From positions 8,052 through 31,535 of the forward strand of contig DCIO01000079.1 in NCBI GenBank assembly GCA_002315885.1: 23,484 nt of DNA, read 5' to 3'. This DNA comes from Lentisphaeria bacterium UBA1724 (lineage in GTDB: Bacteria; Verrucomicrobiota; Lentisphaeria; Oligosphaerales; Oligosphaeraceae). The notes under the pieces were generated by a model. That model did not search any database. It was not told the DNA's origin and saw only the letters and a list, made by a program, of their open reading frames with translations. Within the stretch, counting starts at the first letter, position 1. Each line of letters starts with the position of its first letter. The position numbers and the translations under genes are program-made. Shown here in pieces: positions 13,758 through 21,734 of this stretch.

Positions 13758-13847
13758 CTTCTGTCCTGTGTGAGCCCTTTAGAGCGAAGAAAACCTGGGG
13801 GAGGTAGGAGGTCCTTCTGTCCTGTGTGAGCCCTTTAGGGCGAAGAA
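13758..13847 (+). repeat. 34-bp direct repeat pair
   Basis: Two 34-base units (13758-13791 and 13814-13847) differ at one base. Each starts CTTCTGTCCTGTGTGAGCCC and ends in GCGAAGAA. CTTC and GAAG bracket the unit, and the second has an inner GCCC-TTTA-GGGC hairpin. The units start 56 bases apart and lie in the 239-base gap between tcdA and the SNF2 gene. The rest of the gap shows only the promoter box below. Confidence 0.85.
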
Positions 13848-13906
13848 GCAAGGGGAAGAAGCAAAATTCCCTGGCCGAAGGAGCGGAGGTGAAAAACTTG
13901 CAGGGC

Positions 13907-13917
13907 GGATTATAGTA
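13907..13917 (+). promoter_or_regulatory. Candidate promoter of the SNF2 gene
   Basis: GGATTATAGTA resembles the pckG/pfp box (GGATTATATTA, one base different) and ends 45 bases before the ATG at 13963. No -35 is obvious. Confidence 0.45.
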
Positions 13918-13962
13918 CCCCGCCCGCCCAAATTGGTCTCATTAGATTTTTGCGATACTGCT

Positions 13963-16900
13963 ATGCCTTCTAAGAAATCGACTTCCGCGAATAACACATT
14001 AAGTCGGATCTTATCAGATGTATTCGGTGCGATAGGTCGTCCGGTCCTTAGCCGCGAATTACAGAATGTCCTGATGCTGATGGGGCGCGGTGAATTTGAG
14101 CCATTTACGCGTCTGTCTCCTGGGGAATTGGAGTATCTTCTGAAGCCGTTGCTGGAAGCCGGCGAGATACGTGAGGATGCCTCCTCGGGGCGTCTGATAC
14201 CGCGGGCGTGGTCCTCTGAGGAGCTGCGTGCGCTTTTTGCCCGTCCCGAGTATTCTGGGCTGGCCATGGCGATTTCCCGGGCATTGCCTGCCATTGATAT
14301 CCAGGGCATTGCCGACAGCGAGAATCTGCGTCGGGATATCCGGAATGCGTTTTTCAGTGCGGATACGGGGCTATTGAACGAAGTCCTCCTGACCATGCGG
14401 AAGCATTTCTCCAAGGACTACGTCCGCAACGACTTCTTCGATTTTCTCTTTGACGAGCCAGAAGAGTGGCTTTTCTCTCTGCCCGAGTCCTTCCTGACCG
14501 TCTGCGCCTGGCGGTTGCTGCCTTCGGCCATGGCGGGCTTGCGTCCCGTCCATCGCATGGCGGAGAAATTCTATTCCATGGTGGAGAATGCCCAGCCCAT
14601 GGCGGTGAGTTCCATGCTGGATTACGCGTTGCTTTGCGGGGATTGGGCAGTCATGCCGGCGTTGATGCGTCGACTGCAGCAGGGCCGCTCGCCTCGGATG
14701 CTCCGACTGGCCTGGGCGCGTTTTATTTCGGGACGGGATGAGGAGGCGATTGCGCTCTTCCGTGACGCCCTGGAGCAGATTCGTCAGGATGCCCATGAAC
14801 ACGACAGCTACTTCAAGACCGTTGGCGGCATCTTCTGCATTTTTGCGCTGTTGCGGGATGGCTCTCCCTCTTCCCTGCAATTGGCACAGATGTATGTGCG
14901 TTCCGCCTGCCATGACGACACCGCCCACGGCGTGGTCTATGGTCTTCTGGAACAGGTAGTCCGTGCCAAGGCGAATCCGGATTTGCCGCCTTTCCATCCT
15001 GTCTGGAAGGGCGAGAATCGTCTGAACAATGTCTTTGCCTGCATCGCCCATTATTGGCTTACGGGCAGTCTGGATGGCGGGCAGCGGCTGCTTCTGGAAA
15101 GCGGTGCCACTGCGGCCCGTGAAGGCGGATATATCTGGCTGGCGGAGGAATGCGAGGAGCTCCTGGTGCGTCTTCGTTCCAATAACGCCGTATGCAATCG
15201 CTGGCACGAAAATACCGCGGGTGGGCGTCTGCCCTTTGCGTTGGATTGCGTCCTGACGCGAAATAGCTGGGTGGACCGCCTGGGCAAACTGGAACAGGCT
15301 TTGGATGAATTCCCGACCCGCATTTCCACGCGTTTGGCGTGGTTTGTGAATGTGGAGCAGTCCGCCCGTGGCATTCTCACCGTGAAGCCCATCGAACAGC
15401 ATGCCACCAAATCTGGCAAATGGACCAAGGGGCGTCGATATACGGGCTACCGCGACCAGAATTTCGAGGCAATTAATCCCCCGCCGCGTGAGGGGTTGGC
15501 GTTTTCCTTCCCCACTTCGCTTTCTCCCCAGGACAAATTCGCCTGCGATATCCTCCGGAGTGTGGAGGAGGAGCTGAAAACCAACCCCGACATCGCAGTG
15601 AAGGGCTGGGCTCGCGTCATGGAGGCCTTGATTGGTCATCCGCGGCTTTTCCTGGAGGGCGGTGACAACCAGTCTCTGCGTTGTGTGGAGATGGAGCCCG
15701 TGATTTACGTCAAGCGGGTGGAGGATGCGTTGCAGTATTCCCTGATACCCGAGTCTGGCGAGTCCGAGGACTGCGTCGTGCGTATGGAGCGTGGCGAGCA
15801 GATTTGTGTTTACGAGTATAGTCTGGCGATACGTCGTCTCCGTTCCATTTTCTCTGGGGATTTCCGGATTCCCGACGAGGAGTCTTCCGAAAACAAGAAG
15901 GTCCTGAACCAGCTGGTCAAGTCCTTCCGCATTGTATCGGACGAGGCGCTGGGCGTGGTGGATCTTCCGCCCCAGGAGACGGATTCCATGCCCTATCTGC
16001 AGCTCGTTCCCCGGGATCGTGGATTGCGCGTGGAGATGATGGTCCGTCCCTTTGGTGTGGATATGCAGTATTATCGTCCTGGCGAAGGTCCCCGCGAATT
16101 GATTTACCAGGATCGGGACATCCCCCGTCGTATGGTCCGTAATCCTGAACTGGAAATCGAGCGCGCGAATCAGCTGATTGCGGAATGCCCCCGTCTGATT
16201 GGCGCGGTGCAGGATAGCACCCCCTGGCAGTGGAATCTGGAGGGGCTGGCCTGCTACGAACTGACTCTCCAATTGCGGGATTTGTTGGACAAGTGCCATG
16301 TCCAGTGGCCTTCTGACCAGAAATTCGTGTGTCACCGGACGCTCTCCATGGGCAATATCTCCCTGCATACCCAGAGCTATCTCTCCTGGTTCTCGGTGGA
16401 TGGCGAAGTCAAGCTGGAGGATACCGATGCCACTGCGTCCCTGGCGGATTTGATTCAGGCTGCCGCAGACAAGAAGCACTTTGTGTCATTGTCGGATGGC
16501 CAGGTGGTGGCGTTGTCGGAGTCCCTGCGGAAGCGCCTAGAGGAGCTGAGCCGTCTGGGTGAGATTTCCCGTGAACGTGGTGAGACCCGTTATACTTTGC
16601 GTGTCTGCCGTTTCCTGCTGCCGTTCCTGGGTGAGAGCATTGCGGATTTCCCGGGTGCGGAGCTTCCTCCCGAGTCCAACCAGTGGATACAGCAGTATAA
16701 CGCCGCGTTGGCGATTAAGCCGAAGGTGCCGAAGGATTTGAAGGCGTCCCTGCGTTCCTATCAGGAAGAGGGCTACCTGTGGCTTTCGCGACTGGATGCG
16801 GCCCAGGCAGGCGCGTGTCTGGCGGATGACATGGGTCTGGGAAAAACCATCCAGGCAATTGCACTGATTTTGTCGAAGTCCTCCGAGGGTCCTGCGTTGA

Positions 16901-18120
16901 TTGTGGCGCCCACATCCGTCTGTGCCAACTGGTCTGCGGAATTCAAGAAATTTGCGCCTGGTCTTTCCTGCGAGGTCTTTGGTCCTGGCGACCGCACGGA
17001 GTCCTTCAAGAAACTGGGTCCGAAGCACGTCCTCATTACCAGTTATGGCTTGTTGCAGAGCGAACAGCAGGCATTCAAGAAGGCCCACTGGCGTGTGGCG
17101 GTGCTGGATGAGGCCCAGGCAATCAAGAATTCCCACGCAAAGCGCTCCCAGGCGGCATTGGAAATCCAGGCGGACTTCCGCATCGTCACCACGGGTACCC
17201 CAGTGGAGAACAACCTGGGAGAGCTTTGGAGCATCTTCAATTTCACGATTCCTGGCTTGCTGGGTTCCAAGGAGAATTTCCAGCATCGATTTGCGGCGGC
17301 CATTGAGCACGACAACAACCCCGATGTCACGAAGAACCTCCGTGGCATTGTCAGCCCATTCCTGCTGCGTCGTCGGAAGGACCAGGTCTTGAACGAGCTG
17401 CCGCCGAAGGAGGAGATCGACTACCCCGTCGAGTTGACGTCCGAGGAGCGCTCTTTCTACGACAATCTGCGTAAGCGCATTCTGGCGGATTTGGATTCCC
17501 ACGACGAGAGCGAGGGCCAGCGGCACATCCGCGTGCTGGCGGGCATTACGAAGCTCCGTTTGGCGGTGGACCACCCGCGGCTGGTGCCTGGTGGCGAGAA
17601 TCTCTCTGGCGCCAAGCTGGAGGCGTTCCTGGAGTTGCTGCGGCGCATTTTGCAGAATGGGCACAAGGTGCTGGTCTTCAGCCAGTTTGTCAAATTCCTG
17701 GAGATTGTCCGGGAGACCCTGGATACCGAGGAGATCTCCTACGAGTATCTGGATGGCGCACGGACGCCAAAGGAACGCGCCGCATCGGTGGAGCGTTTCC
17801 AGAAGGGCGATGTTCCTGTCTTCCTGATCAGCTTGAAGGCGGGTGGTTTGGGCTTGAACTTGACCCAGGCGGATTATGTGATTCACTTGGATTCCTGGTG
17901 GAATCCCGCCGTGGAAAACCAGGCTTCCGACCGTGCGCACCGCCTTGGTCAGAACAAGAAGGTCACCATCTACCATCTGCAGACCGTCAATACCATCGAA
18001 GACAAGATCAAGGCGCTGCATAAGCGCAAGCGGGATCTGGCGGATAATCTGCTCTCCGAGGCCGATACCATCGAGACCACACCCCTGGAAGAACTGCTGA
18101 AACTCCTACGGGAGGGATGA
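13963..18120 (+). CDS. SNF2-family DEAD/DEAH-box ATPase with ~930-residue N-terminal region
   Basis: DNA-dependent translocase of the bacterial SNF2 type, 1,385 residues. The ATPase core fills the C-terminal third: LRSYQEEGYLWL (930-941), motif I DDMGLGKT (955-962), motif II DEAQ (1049-1052), TGTPVENNLGELWSIF, the helicase C domain from about 1233 (GHKVLVFSQF), and motif VI QASDRAHRLGQ (1320-1330). Before it, about 790-870 looks like the bacterial SNF2-associated domain (WFSVDGEVKLED, FVSLSDGQVVALSE). The first 90 residues look like a winged-helix unit, and about 100-450 is helix-rich; these are impressions. The precise role (nucleoid, transcription recycling, repair) is unknown. The ATG at 13963 is favoured over a TTG at 13933; no Shine-Dalgarno. 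No defence genes are adjacent. Confidence 0.92.
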   Translation: MPSKKSTSANNTLSRILSDVFGAIGRPVLSRELQNVLMLMGRGEFEPFTRLSPGELEYLLKPLLEAGEIREDASSGRLIPRAWSSEELRALFARPEYSGLAMAISRALPAIDIQGIADSENLRRDIRNAFFSADTGLLNEVLLTMRKHFSKDYVRNDFFDFLFDEPEEWLFSLPESFLTVCAWRLLPSAMAGLRPVHRMAEKFYSMVENAQPMAVSSMLDYALLCGDWAVMPALMRRLQQGRSPRMLRLAWARFISGRDEEAIALFRDALEQIRQDAHEHDSYFKTVGGIFCIFALLRDGSPSSLQLAQMYVRSACHDDTAHGVVYGLLEQVVRAKANPDLPPFHPVWKGENRLNNVFACIAHYWLTGSLDGGQRLLLESGATAAREGGYIWLAEECEELLVRLRSNNAVCNRWHENTAGGRLPFALDCVLTRNSWVDRLGKLEQALDEFPTRISTRLAWFVNVEQSARGILTVKPIEQHATKSGKWTKGRRYTGYRDQNFEAINPPPREGLAFSFPTSLSPQDKFACDILRSVEEELKTNPDIAVKGWARVMEALIGHPRLFLEGGDNQSLRCVEMEPVIYVKRVEDALQYSLIPESGESEDCVVRMERGEQICVYEYSLAIRRLRSIFSGDFRIPDEESSENKKVLNQLVKSFRIVSDEALGVVDLPPQETDSMPYLQLVPRDRGLRVEMMVRPFGVDMQYYRPGEGPRELIYQDRDIPRRMVRNPELEIERANQLIAECPRLIGAVQDSTPWQWNLEGLACYELTLQLRDLLDKCHVQWPSDQKFVCHRTLSMGNISLHTQSYLSWFSVDGEVKLEDTDATASLADLIQAAADKKHFVSLSDGQVVALSESLRKRLEELSRLGEISRERGETRYTLRVCRFLLPFLGESIADFPGAELPPESNQWIQQYNAALAIKPKVPKDLKASLRSYQEEGYLWLSRLDAAQAGACLADDMGLGKTIQAIALILSKSSEGPALIVAPTSVCANWSAEFKKFAPGLSCEVFGPGDRTESFKKLGPKHVLITSYGLLQSEQQAFKKAHWRVAVLDEAQAIKNSHAKRSQAALEIQADFRIVTTGTPVENNLGELWSIFNFTIPGLLGSKENFQHRFAAAIEHDNNPDVTKNLRGIVSPFLLRRRKDQVLNELPPKEEIDYPVELTSEERSFYDNLRKRILADLDSHDESEGQRHIRVLAGITKLRLAVDHPRLVPGGENLSGAKLEAFLELLRRILQNGHKVLVFSQFVKFLEIVRETLDTEEISYEYLDGARTPKERAASVERFQKGDVPVFLISLKAGGLGLNLTQADYVIHLDSWWNPAVENQASDRAHRLGQNKKVTIYHLQTVNTIEDKIKALHKRKRDLADNLLSEADTIETTPLEELLKLLREG

Positions 18121-18125
18121 GGCGC

Positions 18126-18233
18126 TTTGCCCCTCGTTGCGCTTGCGCCTTGCGGCGCCTTTGCCCCTCGTTGCGCTTGCGCCTTGCGGCGCGCGCTCCA
18201 CGAGGGGCGCACCTACGGGCGGCTGCGCCGCCC
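18126..18233 (+). repeat. Dispersed palindromic repeat, copy 6, left half duplicated
   Basis: A tandem left half (TTTGCCCCTCGTTGCGCTTG onward, unit about 35 bases, at 18126 and again at 18161) is followed by one complete element with right arm CGAGGGG, linker CGCACCTAC and second hairpin GGGCGGC-TGC-GCCGCC. It fills the gap between the SNF2 stop and the HAD gene. GC-rich TTCCGCGG-type spacer follows to 18310. Confidence 0.85.
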
Positions 18234-18318
18234 CCTACCAATCGCGGGTTTCTCCCCCTTCCGCGCTTTCCGCGCCTTCCGCGGTTGCATTTCCCTTCCG
18301 CGGTTCCCTTCCTTCACC

Positions 18319-19071
18319 ATGTCTGAAATCATCGTATTAGATTTTGATGGCGTGATTTGCGACTCCGCCCCCGAGAATGCCGCCACTGCCTGGCGGTGCT
18401 GCTGCCGTCTGTGGCCGGAGCAATTCTCCGGTGCAGTGCCCCGCGAGCAGATTGAGCGTTTCTGCAAGGAATTGCGTCCCTATATGGAGACGGGCTATCA
18501 GTCCATCATCCAGACGAAGCTCCTGTGGTCTGGCGCACCGATTGCGTCCATCACTCGTGAATTTTCCAGCCGTCTGGAGGAATTGCTGGCGTCGATAGGG
18601 GAGACGAAGTCCTCTTTGAAGGCGTTGTTTGGTGGTGAGCGTGACCGCTGGCTTTCCGAGGACATGGGTGGCTGGCTGGACCACAACTCCTTCTATCCTG
18701 GGGCGGCGGAAGCGCTGTGTGAGCTCTTATCCCGTGGGCGTGTGGTGATTCTGACCACGAAGGAATGCCGTTTTGTGGAACGGCTGATGGAACGCGCAGG
18801 CGTGGATTTCCCCAAGGAGGAGATTTTTGGTCTGGAGCGCATCAAGAACAAGGAGACCACCCTGTCGGAGATGCTCCAATGCGGGACCATGGCTTTTGTG
18901 GAAGACCGCCTGGCGACTCTGGAACGCGTGGAGGCCGTCCCTGCGCTGGAAGGCGTGAAGCTGGTCTATGCCACCTGGGGTTACAGCACTCCCGAACAGC
19001 GCGCTGCCGCAAAGGCAAATCCCCGCATTTTCTGTATCGACAACCCGCTTGCTCTGAAGGAGATTCCTTGA
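18319..19071 (+). CDS. HAD-superfamily phosphatase-like hydrolase
   Basis: Haloacid-dehalogenase-like hydrolase of 250 residues; substrate unknown. Motif I is VLDFDGVICDS with nucleophile Asp8 and acid/base Asp10. Motif II is VVILTTKE with Thr146 or Thr147. Motif IV is AFVEDRLATL with Glu195/Asp196. A helical cap (about residues 20-125) sits between motifs I and II, as in C1-capped phosphoglycolate phosphatase-like enzymes. The ATG at 18319 begins right at motif I; an upstream in-frame ATG at 18127 would only translate palindromic repeat, so it is rejected. Two bases separate its stop from the next start, so the two genes are almost surely coupled. Confidence 0.85.
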   Translation: MSEIIVLDFDGVICDSAPENAATAWRCCCRLWPEQFSGAVPREQIERFCKELRPYMETGYQSIIQTKLLWSGAPIASITREFSSRLEELLASIGETKSSLKALFGGERDRWLSEDMGGWLDHNSFYPGAAEALCELLSRGRVVILTTKECRFVERLMERAGVDFPKEEIFGLERIKNKETTLSEMLQCGTMAFVEDRLATLERVEAVPALEGVKLVYATWGYSTPEQRAAAKANPRIFCIDNPLALKEIP

Positions 19072-19073
19072 AT

Positions 19074-19604
19074 ATGGCACTCTATCGGACACTGACAATC
19101 CTGATGGCGCTCATTTGCCTGGGATTTGGGCTCTTCTCCGCCTTCGTGATTCCCAAGAAGCCCGCGCTGTCGGTGAAAGTCCCCCGATTGCGTATTGCGG
19201 GGATTGTCATCGGTGTCATCGCGCTGATGTATTGTGCGTACGCAGGATGCCAGATGCTTCCAGGCAGCAGGTGGTGTAGCCTCTTTTGGGCGTTGGTGCC
19301 TGTTTCCGCCGTGCTTCTGGGATACTACATGGATTACCTCTTTGCACGGGCATTCGGCGGAATGCTGGTGATTCTGACAAACTATCTCATCCAGCACGCC
19401 TTCGCCTATCACTGCGGTGGCAGGGCAGTCTATGCCATTACGGCGGTTATCTGGGGTGTGGCGGGGCTGGTATTCCTGGCCTGGCCCTGGAGACTCCGGG
19501 ATTTCTGGAGTGCCTGCACCACCTGCTCCAAGTGCCGCTACGCCATATTGGCAGCCGGCGTTATCTCTGCCGCACTTTTGGCAATCCTACCCTTCGTGGG
19601 GTAA
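19074..19604 (+). CDS. Small multi-pass membrane protein
   Basis: Unrecognised 176-residue inner-membrane protein with about six hydrophobic segments (roughly 7-25, 40-58, 68-86, 94-112, 119-137, 157-174). A short loop CTTCSKC (residues 148-154, after WRLRDFWSA) near the last segment could bind metal or form disulfides. AAGGAG (19058-19063) precedes the ATG by 10 bases. The start 2 bases after the HAD stop indicates translational coupling. The gene converges on rsmB with a 6-base gap and no visible terminator between them. Confidence 0.8.
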   Translation: MALYRTLTILMALICLGFGLFSAFVIPKKPALSVKVPRLRIAGIVIGVIALMYCAYAGCQMLPGSRWCSLFWALVPVSAVLLGYYMDYLFARAFGGMLVILTNYLIQHAFAYHCGGRAVYAITAVIWGVAGLVFLAWPWRLRDFWSACTTCSKCRYAILAAGVISAALLAILPFVG

Positions 19605-19610
19605 GGTGGA

Positions 19611-20813
19611 CTAATTCCTGCGGAGTCTAGCGGCGAATGCGCCGTCGTGGGTGCTGGTGGGATAGAGTTGCTGTGCGTCTTCCAGGGTAAATTCGGGGTG
19701 TTTCTGTAGGAACGCCTTCACCTGGGTGATATTTTCGTCATCTTCGATGGAGCAGGTGCTGTAAACAAGCCGTCCGCCGTGTTTTACCAACGGTGCGGTG
19801 CCTTCCAGAATTTCCTGCTGGATTTCCATCAATTTCTGCAGATGCTGGATGGAGAAATTTCGGCGGACGTCGGGCCTTCTGCGGATGACTCCCGTGTTGG
19901 AGCAAGGCACATCCAGAAGCACGCCATCCAGGGATTCCTTGGGGAGCGTGGGGTGTGCGGCATCCTGGACGCCGATTTCCGCGATGGCGCATCCCGCGAG
20001 ATTTTCACGGAGGCGCGGTAGTCGTCCCTCAGCGGAATCGGTTGCGATGAGCCGTCCCTGATTCTGGAGTCGTTCTGCGATGGCGACGGATTTTCCGCCT
20101 GGTGCGGCGCAGAGGTCTGCGATGGTCTCTCCTGGCATGGGATTCAGGAGCGCGGGCGCCAATAGCGTGGATGCGTCCTGCAGGTAGAATTCCTGGGGAT
20201 TGAATTCGGCGGGGGATTCCTGCAGGAACTTCTGGGCGTCTTCGAAATTCAGTGGCGCGGGCAGGGCGGTGAGAGAGCCCCGTTTTCGTGCGGTAACCGT
20301 GGCTGGTGCCTGGAGGAGCTCCGCCAATTCGCGGGTCCATTGGGCGCCGTGGGACTTCTTCCAGCGCTCATAGAGCGCCTGGGGAAGCTGGCATTGCACT
20401 GCAATTGGCGCATCCTTCAATAACGCGGACAACGCCGTGGCATCCGGTGCCTCACGCAACAACTTCCGCAGGACCGCATTGACGAAGCCCGCTTCTTCTT
20501 TTCCGCCGTGGCTTTTGGCGTATTCCACTGCCAGATCCACGCAGGCGTGCTGTGGCAATCCCGTGAGGAGGTAGCACTCCGTCATGGCCCACTCCAGGAG
20601 GAATTCCGTCCTGGGGCGCAATTTTTTGCATCGTTGTTGGAGGAGCCACTGGAATCCGATGCGCTGTCGATTCCAGGAGAACCAGAGATTTTTCAGGAGT
20701 GGCGATGCGTCTTCTGGGATTCCTGCGCCTGGTGCGGGTGGTTGTGAAGCCAGTTTAACGAACTCCCGCAGTGCCAATTCTGCGCCCGTGGATTTTGTGT
20801 CAGCCGTGGTCAT
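19611..20813 (-). CDS. rsmB: 16S rRNA (cytosine-967-C5)-methyltransferase RsmB
   Basis: SAM-dependent m5C methyltransferase acting on 16S rRNA. The 400-residue protein has an N-terminal NusB-like helical domain (about 1-140) and a Rossmann methyltransferase domain. Visible are DLCAAPGGKS (SAM site, 234-242), DVPCSNTG with Cys304, and YSTCSIEDDEN with the catalytic Cys354. The end DGAFAARLRRN matches the family's terminal DGFFIARL. The ATG at 20813 is chosen; an in-frame ATG at 20885 would add 24 residues without family similarity and would run over the promoter-like TATATT box. The N-terminal part is a little shorter than in E. coli RsmB (429). It is transcribed divergently from the LysM gene. 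Confidence 0.93.
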   Translation of the reverse strand: MTTADTKSTGAELALREFVKLASQPPAPGAGIPEDASPLLKNLWFSWNRQRIGFQWLLQQRCKKLRPRTEFLLEWAMTECYLLTGLPQHACVDLAVEYAKSHGGKEEAGFVNAVLRKLLREAPDATALSALLKDAPIAVQCQLPQALYERWKKSHGAQWTRELAELLQAPATVTARKRGSLTALPAPLNFEDAQKFLQESPAEFNPQEFYLQDASTLLAPALLNPMPGETIADLCAAPGGKSVAIAERLQNQGRLIATDSAEGRLPRLRENLAGCAIAEIGVQDAAHPTLPKESLDGVLLDVPCSNTGVIRRRPDVRRNFSIQHLQKLMEIQQEILEGTAPLVKHGGRLVYSTCSIEDDENITQVKAFLQKHPEFTLEDAQQLYPTSTHDGAFAARLRRN

Positions 20814-20902
20814 TTTTCTACTAGGAAATATAGTAACGAAAACGACGGAATTTCCGTCTGTCGTCATTTTGGGTAATGTAATCAAATTTCGGGGGTTCCC
20901 TT
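20814..20902. promoter_or_regulatory. Divergent promoter region rsmB / LysM gene
   Basis: AATATAGTA at 20827-20835 gives TATAGT on the plus strand (20829-20834) and TATATT on the minus strand (20832-20827). The latter lies 13 bases before the rsmB ATG, so rsmB would have a very short leader. A palindrome GACGGAA-T-TTCCGTC (20844-20858) lies just downstream toward the LysM gene and could be an operator. Confidence 0.4.
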
Positions 20903-21487
20903 ATGGTTCGTAAAGGCTTTCTTCTTCTTGTCGCGACGCTTTTGGTCAGTTTTTCTCTCCGCGCCCAGCAATCTGGCACGCTTTCTGCCCAGCAGGTGAT
21001 GACTGCGCTGGCGGGCATGCGCTCCGATATCTCCTTGGTCATGGACGAAAACAAGCGTCTTTCTCTGCGGATTGAGGAGCTGGAGGATGCTCTGCGCAAG
21101 AAGGGCACCCAGAATCAGGATTTGCAGGAGCTCTGCAACAGCCTCGCCCAGCAAAATCAGTCCCTGGAGGCACGCATTGTGGAAATTCAGAAAGCCGTGG
21201 AAGCGGACCAGCAGGCACGGAAAGAGGAGTTCCAGAAATTGGCCAAGGATTTGGAGAAGATGCTGAAGGGCGCTTCTTCCAGCGTGAGCGCGGGCACTTC
21301 CGCCACTCCCGTGGTTCCCAAGGGCATGGAATTGCGGGACTGGGAAGTCCAGAAGGGCGACAACCTCTCTACCATTGCCAAGGCCGCAGGATGCACCGTC
21401 CAGCAGATCATGGGTGCGAATCCCCAGTTGAAATCCCCGGATGCCCTTCGTGTTGGTCAGACGATTCGTGTGCCCGTCAAGAAATAA
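20903..21487 (+). CDS. Exported coiled-coil protein with C-terminal LysM domain
   Basis: Envelope protein of 194 residues. Signal peptide at 1-21 (MVRKGFLLLVATLLVSFSLR, cleavage near AQQ). A long coiled coil covers about 40-120 (NKRLSLRIEELEDALRKK; QNQSLEARIVEIQKAVEADQ). A Ser/Thr/Pro linker follows (124-140), then one LysM domain at about 146-192 (WEVQKGDNLSTIAKAAGCTV, then GQTIRVPVKK). LysM domains bind N-acetylglucosamine chains, so anchoring to peptidoglycan is expected; the coiled coil may oligomerise. The ATG is preceded by GGGGG. The next ATG is 4 bases past its stop, suggesting an operon with the small gene, era and comF. A specific function is not assignable. Confidence 0.88.
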   Translation: MVRKGFLLLVATLLVSFSLRAQQSGTLSAQQVMTALAGMRSDISLVMDENKRLSLRIEELEDALRKKGTQNQDLQELCNSLAQQNQSLEARIVEIQKAVEADQQARKEEFQKLAKDLEKMLKGASSSVSAGTSATPVVPKGMELRDWEVQKGDNLSTIAKAAGCTVQQIMGANPQLKSPDALRVGQTIRVPVKK

Positions 21488-21491
21488 AAAT

Positions 21492-21731
21492 ATGTTGACA
21501 CAGATTGTTTTGCTGAAAGATTCCGCTATGGCGCCGGATGCCATGGCGATACCTGGCGTCAGTGAGTTGCATCGCATTGCGGATGGCCGGCCCTACGCCG
21601 CGGTGGCGGTCCTGCGTGGTCCCACTGCGGAGTTCCTGGCGACTGCCCTGGAGTCCCTGGGTGCCAAGGATGCGATTGTGCTTCCTGTGGAGACGAGTCT
21701 GGCTGCGTTGGATCCCCAATACCTCCCCTAG
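21492..21731 (+). CDS. Hypothetical 79-residue protein between LysM gene and era
   Basis: Unrecognised small protein. It fits exactly between its neighbours: 4 bases after the LysM stop and 3 bases before the era ATG. Its sequence is protein-like: MLTQIVLLKDSAMAPDAMAI, then ELHRIADGRPYAAVAVLRGP and LGAKDAIVLPVET. The alternation suggests a small alpha/beta fold. No signal peptide, no membrane segment, no cysteine. No Shine-Dalgarno (GAAATAAAAAT precedes the ATG). The tight packing supports a real, coupled gene; family conservation is untested. Confidence 0.6.
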   Translation: MLTQIVLLKDSAMAPDAMAIPGVSELHRIADGRPYAAVAVLRGPTAEFLATALESLGAKDAIVLPVETSLAALDPQYLP

Positions 21732-21734
21732 AAT

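Noticed and set aside
13963..18120. Antiphage system centred on the SNF2 protein (for example DISARM-like)
   Set aside because: Neighbours are tcdA, a HAD hydrolase and repeats; no methyltransferase, nuclease or PLD-type partner is present.
18127..18318. N-terminal extension of the HAD protein
   Set aside because: The extension would translate only the palindromic repeat; motif I begins right after the ATG at 18319.
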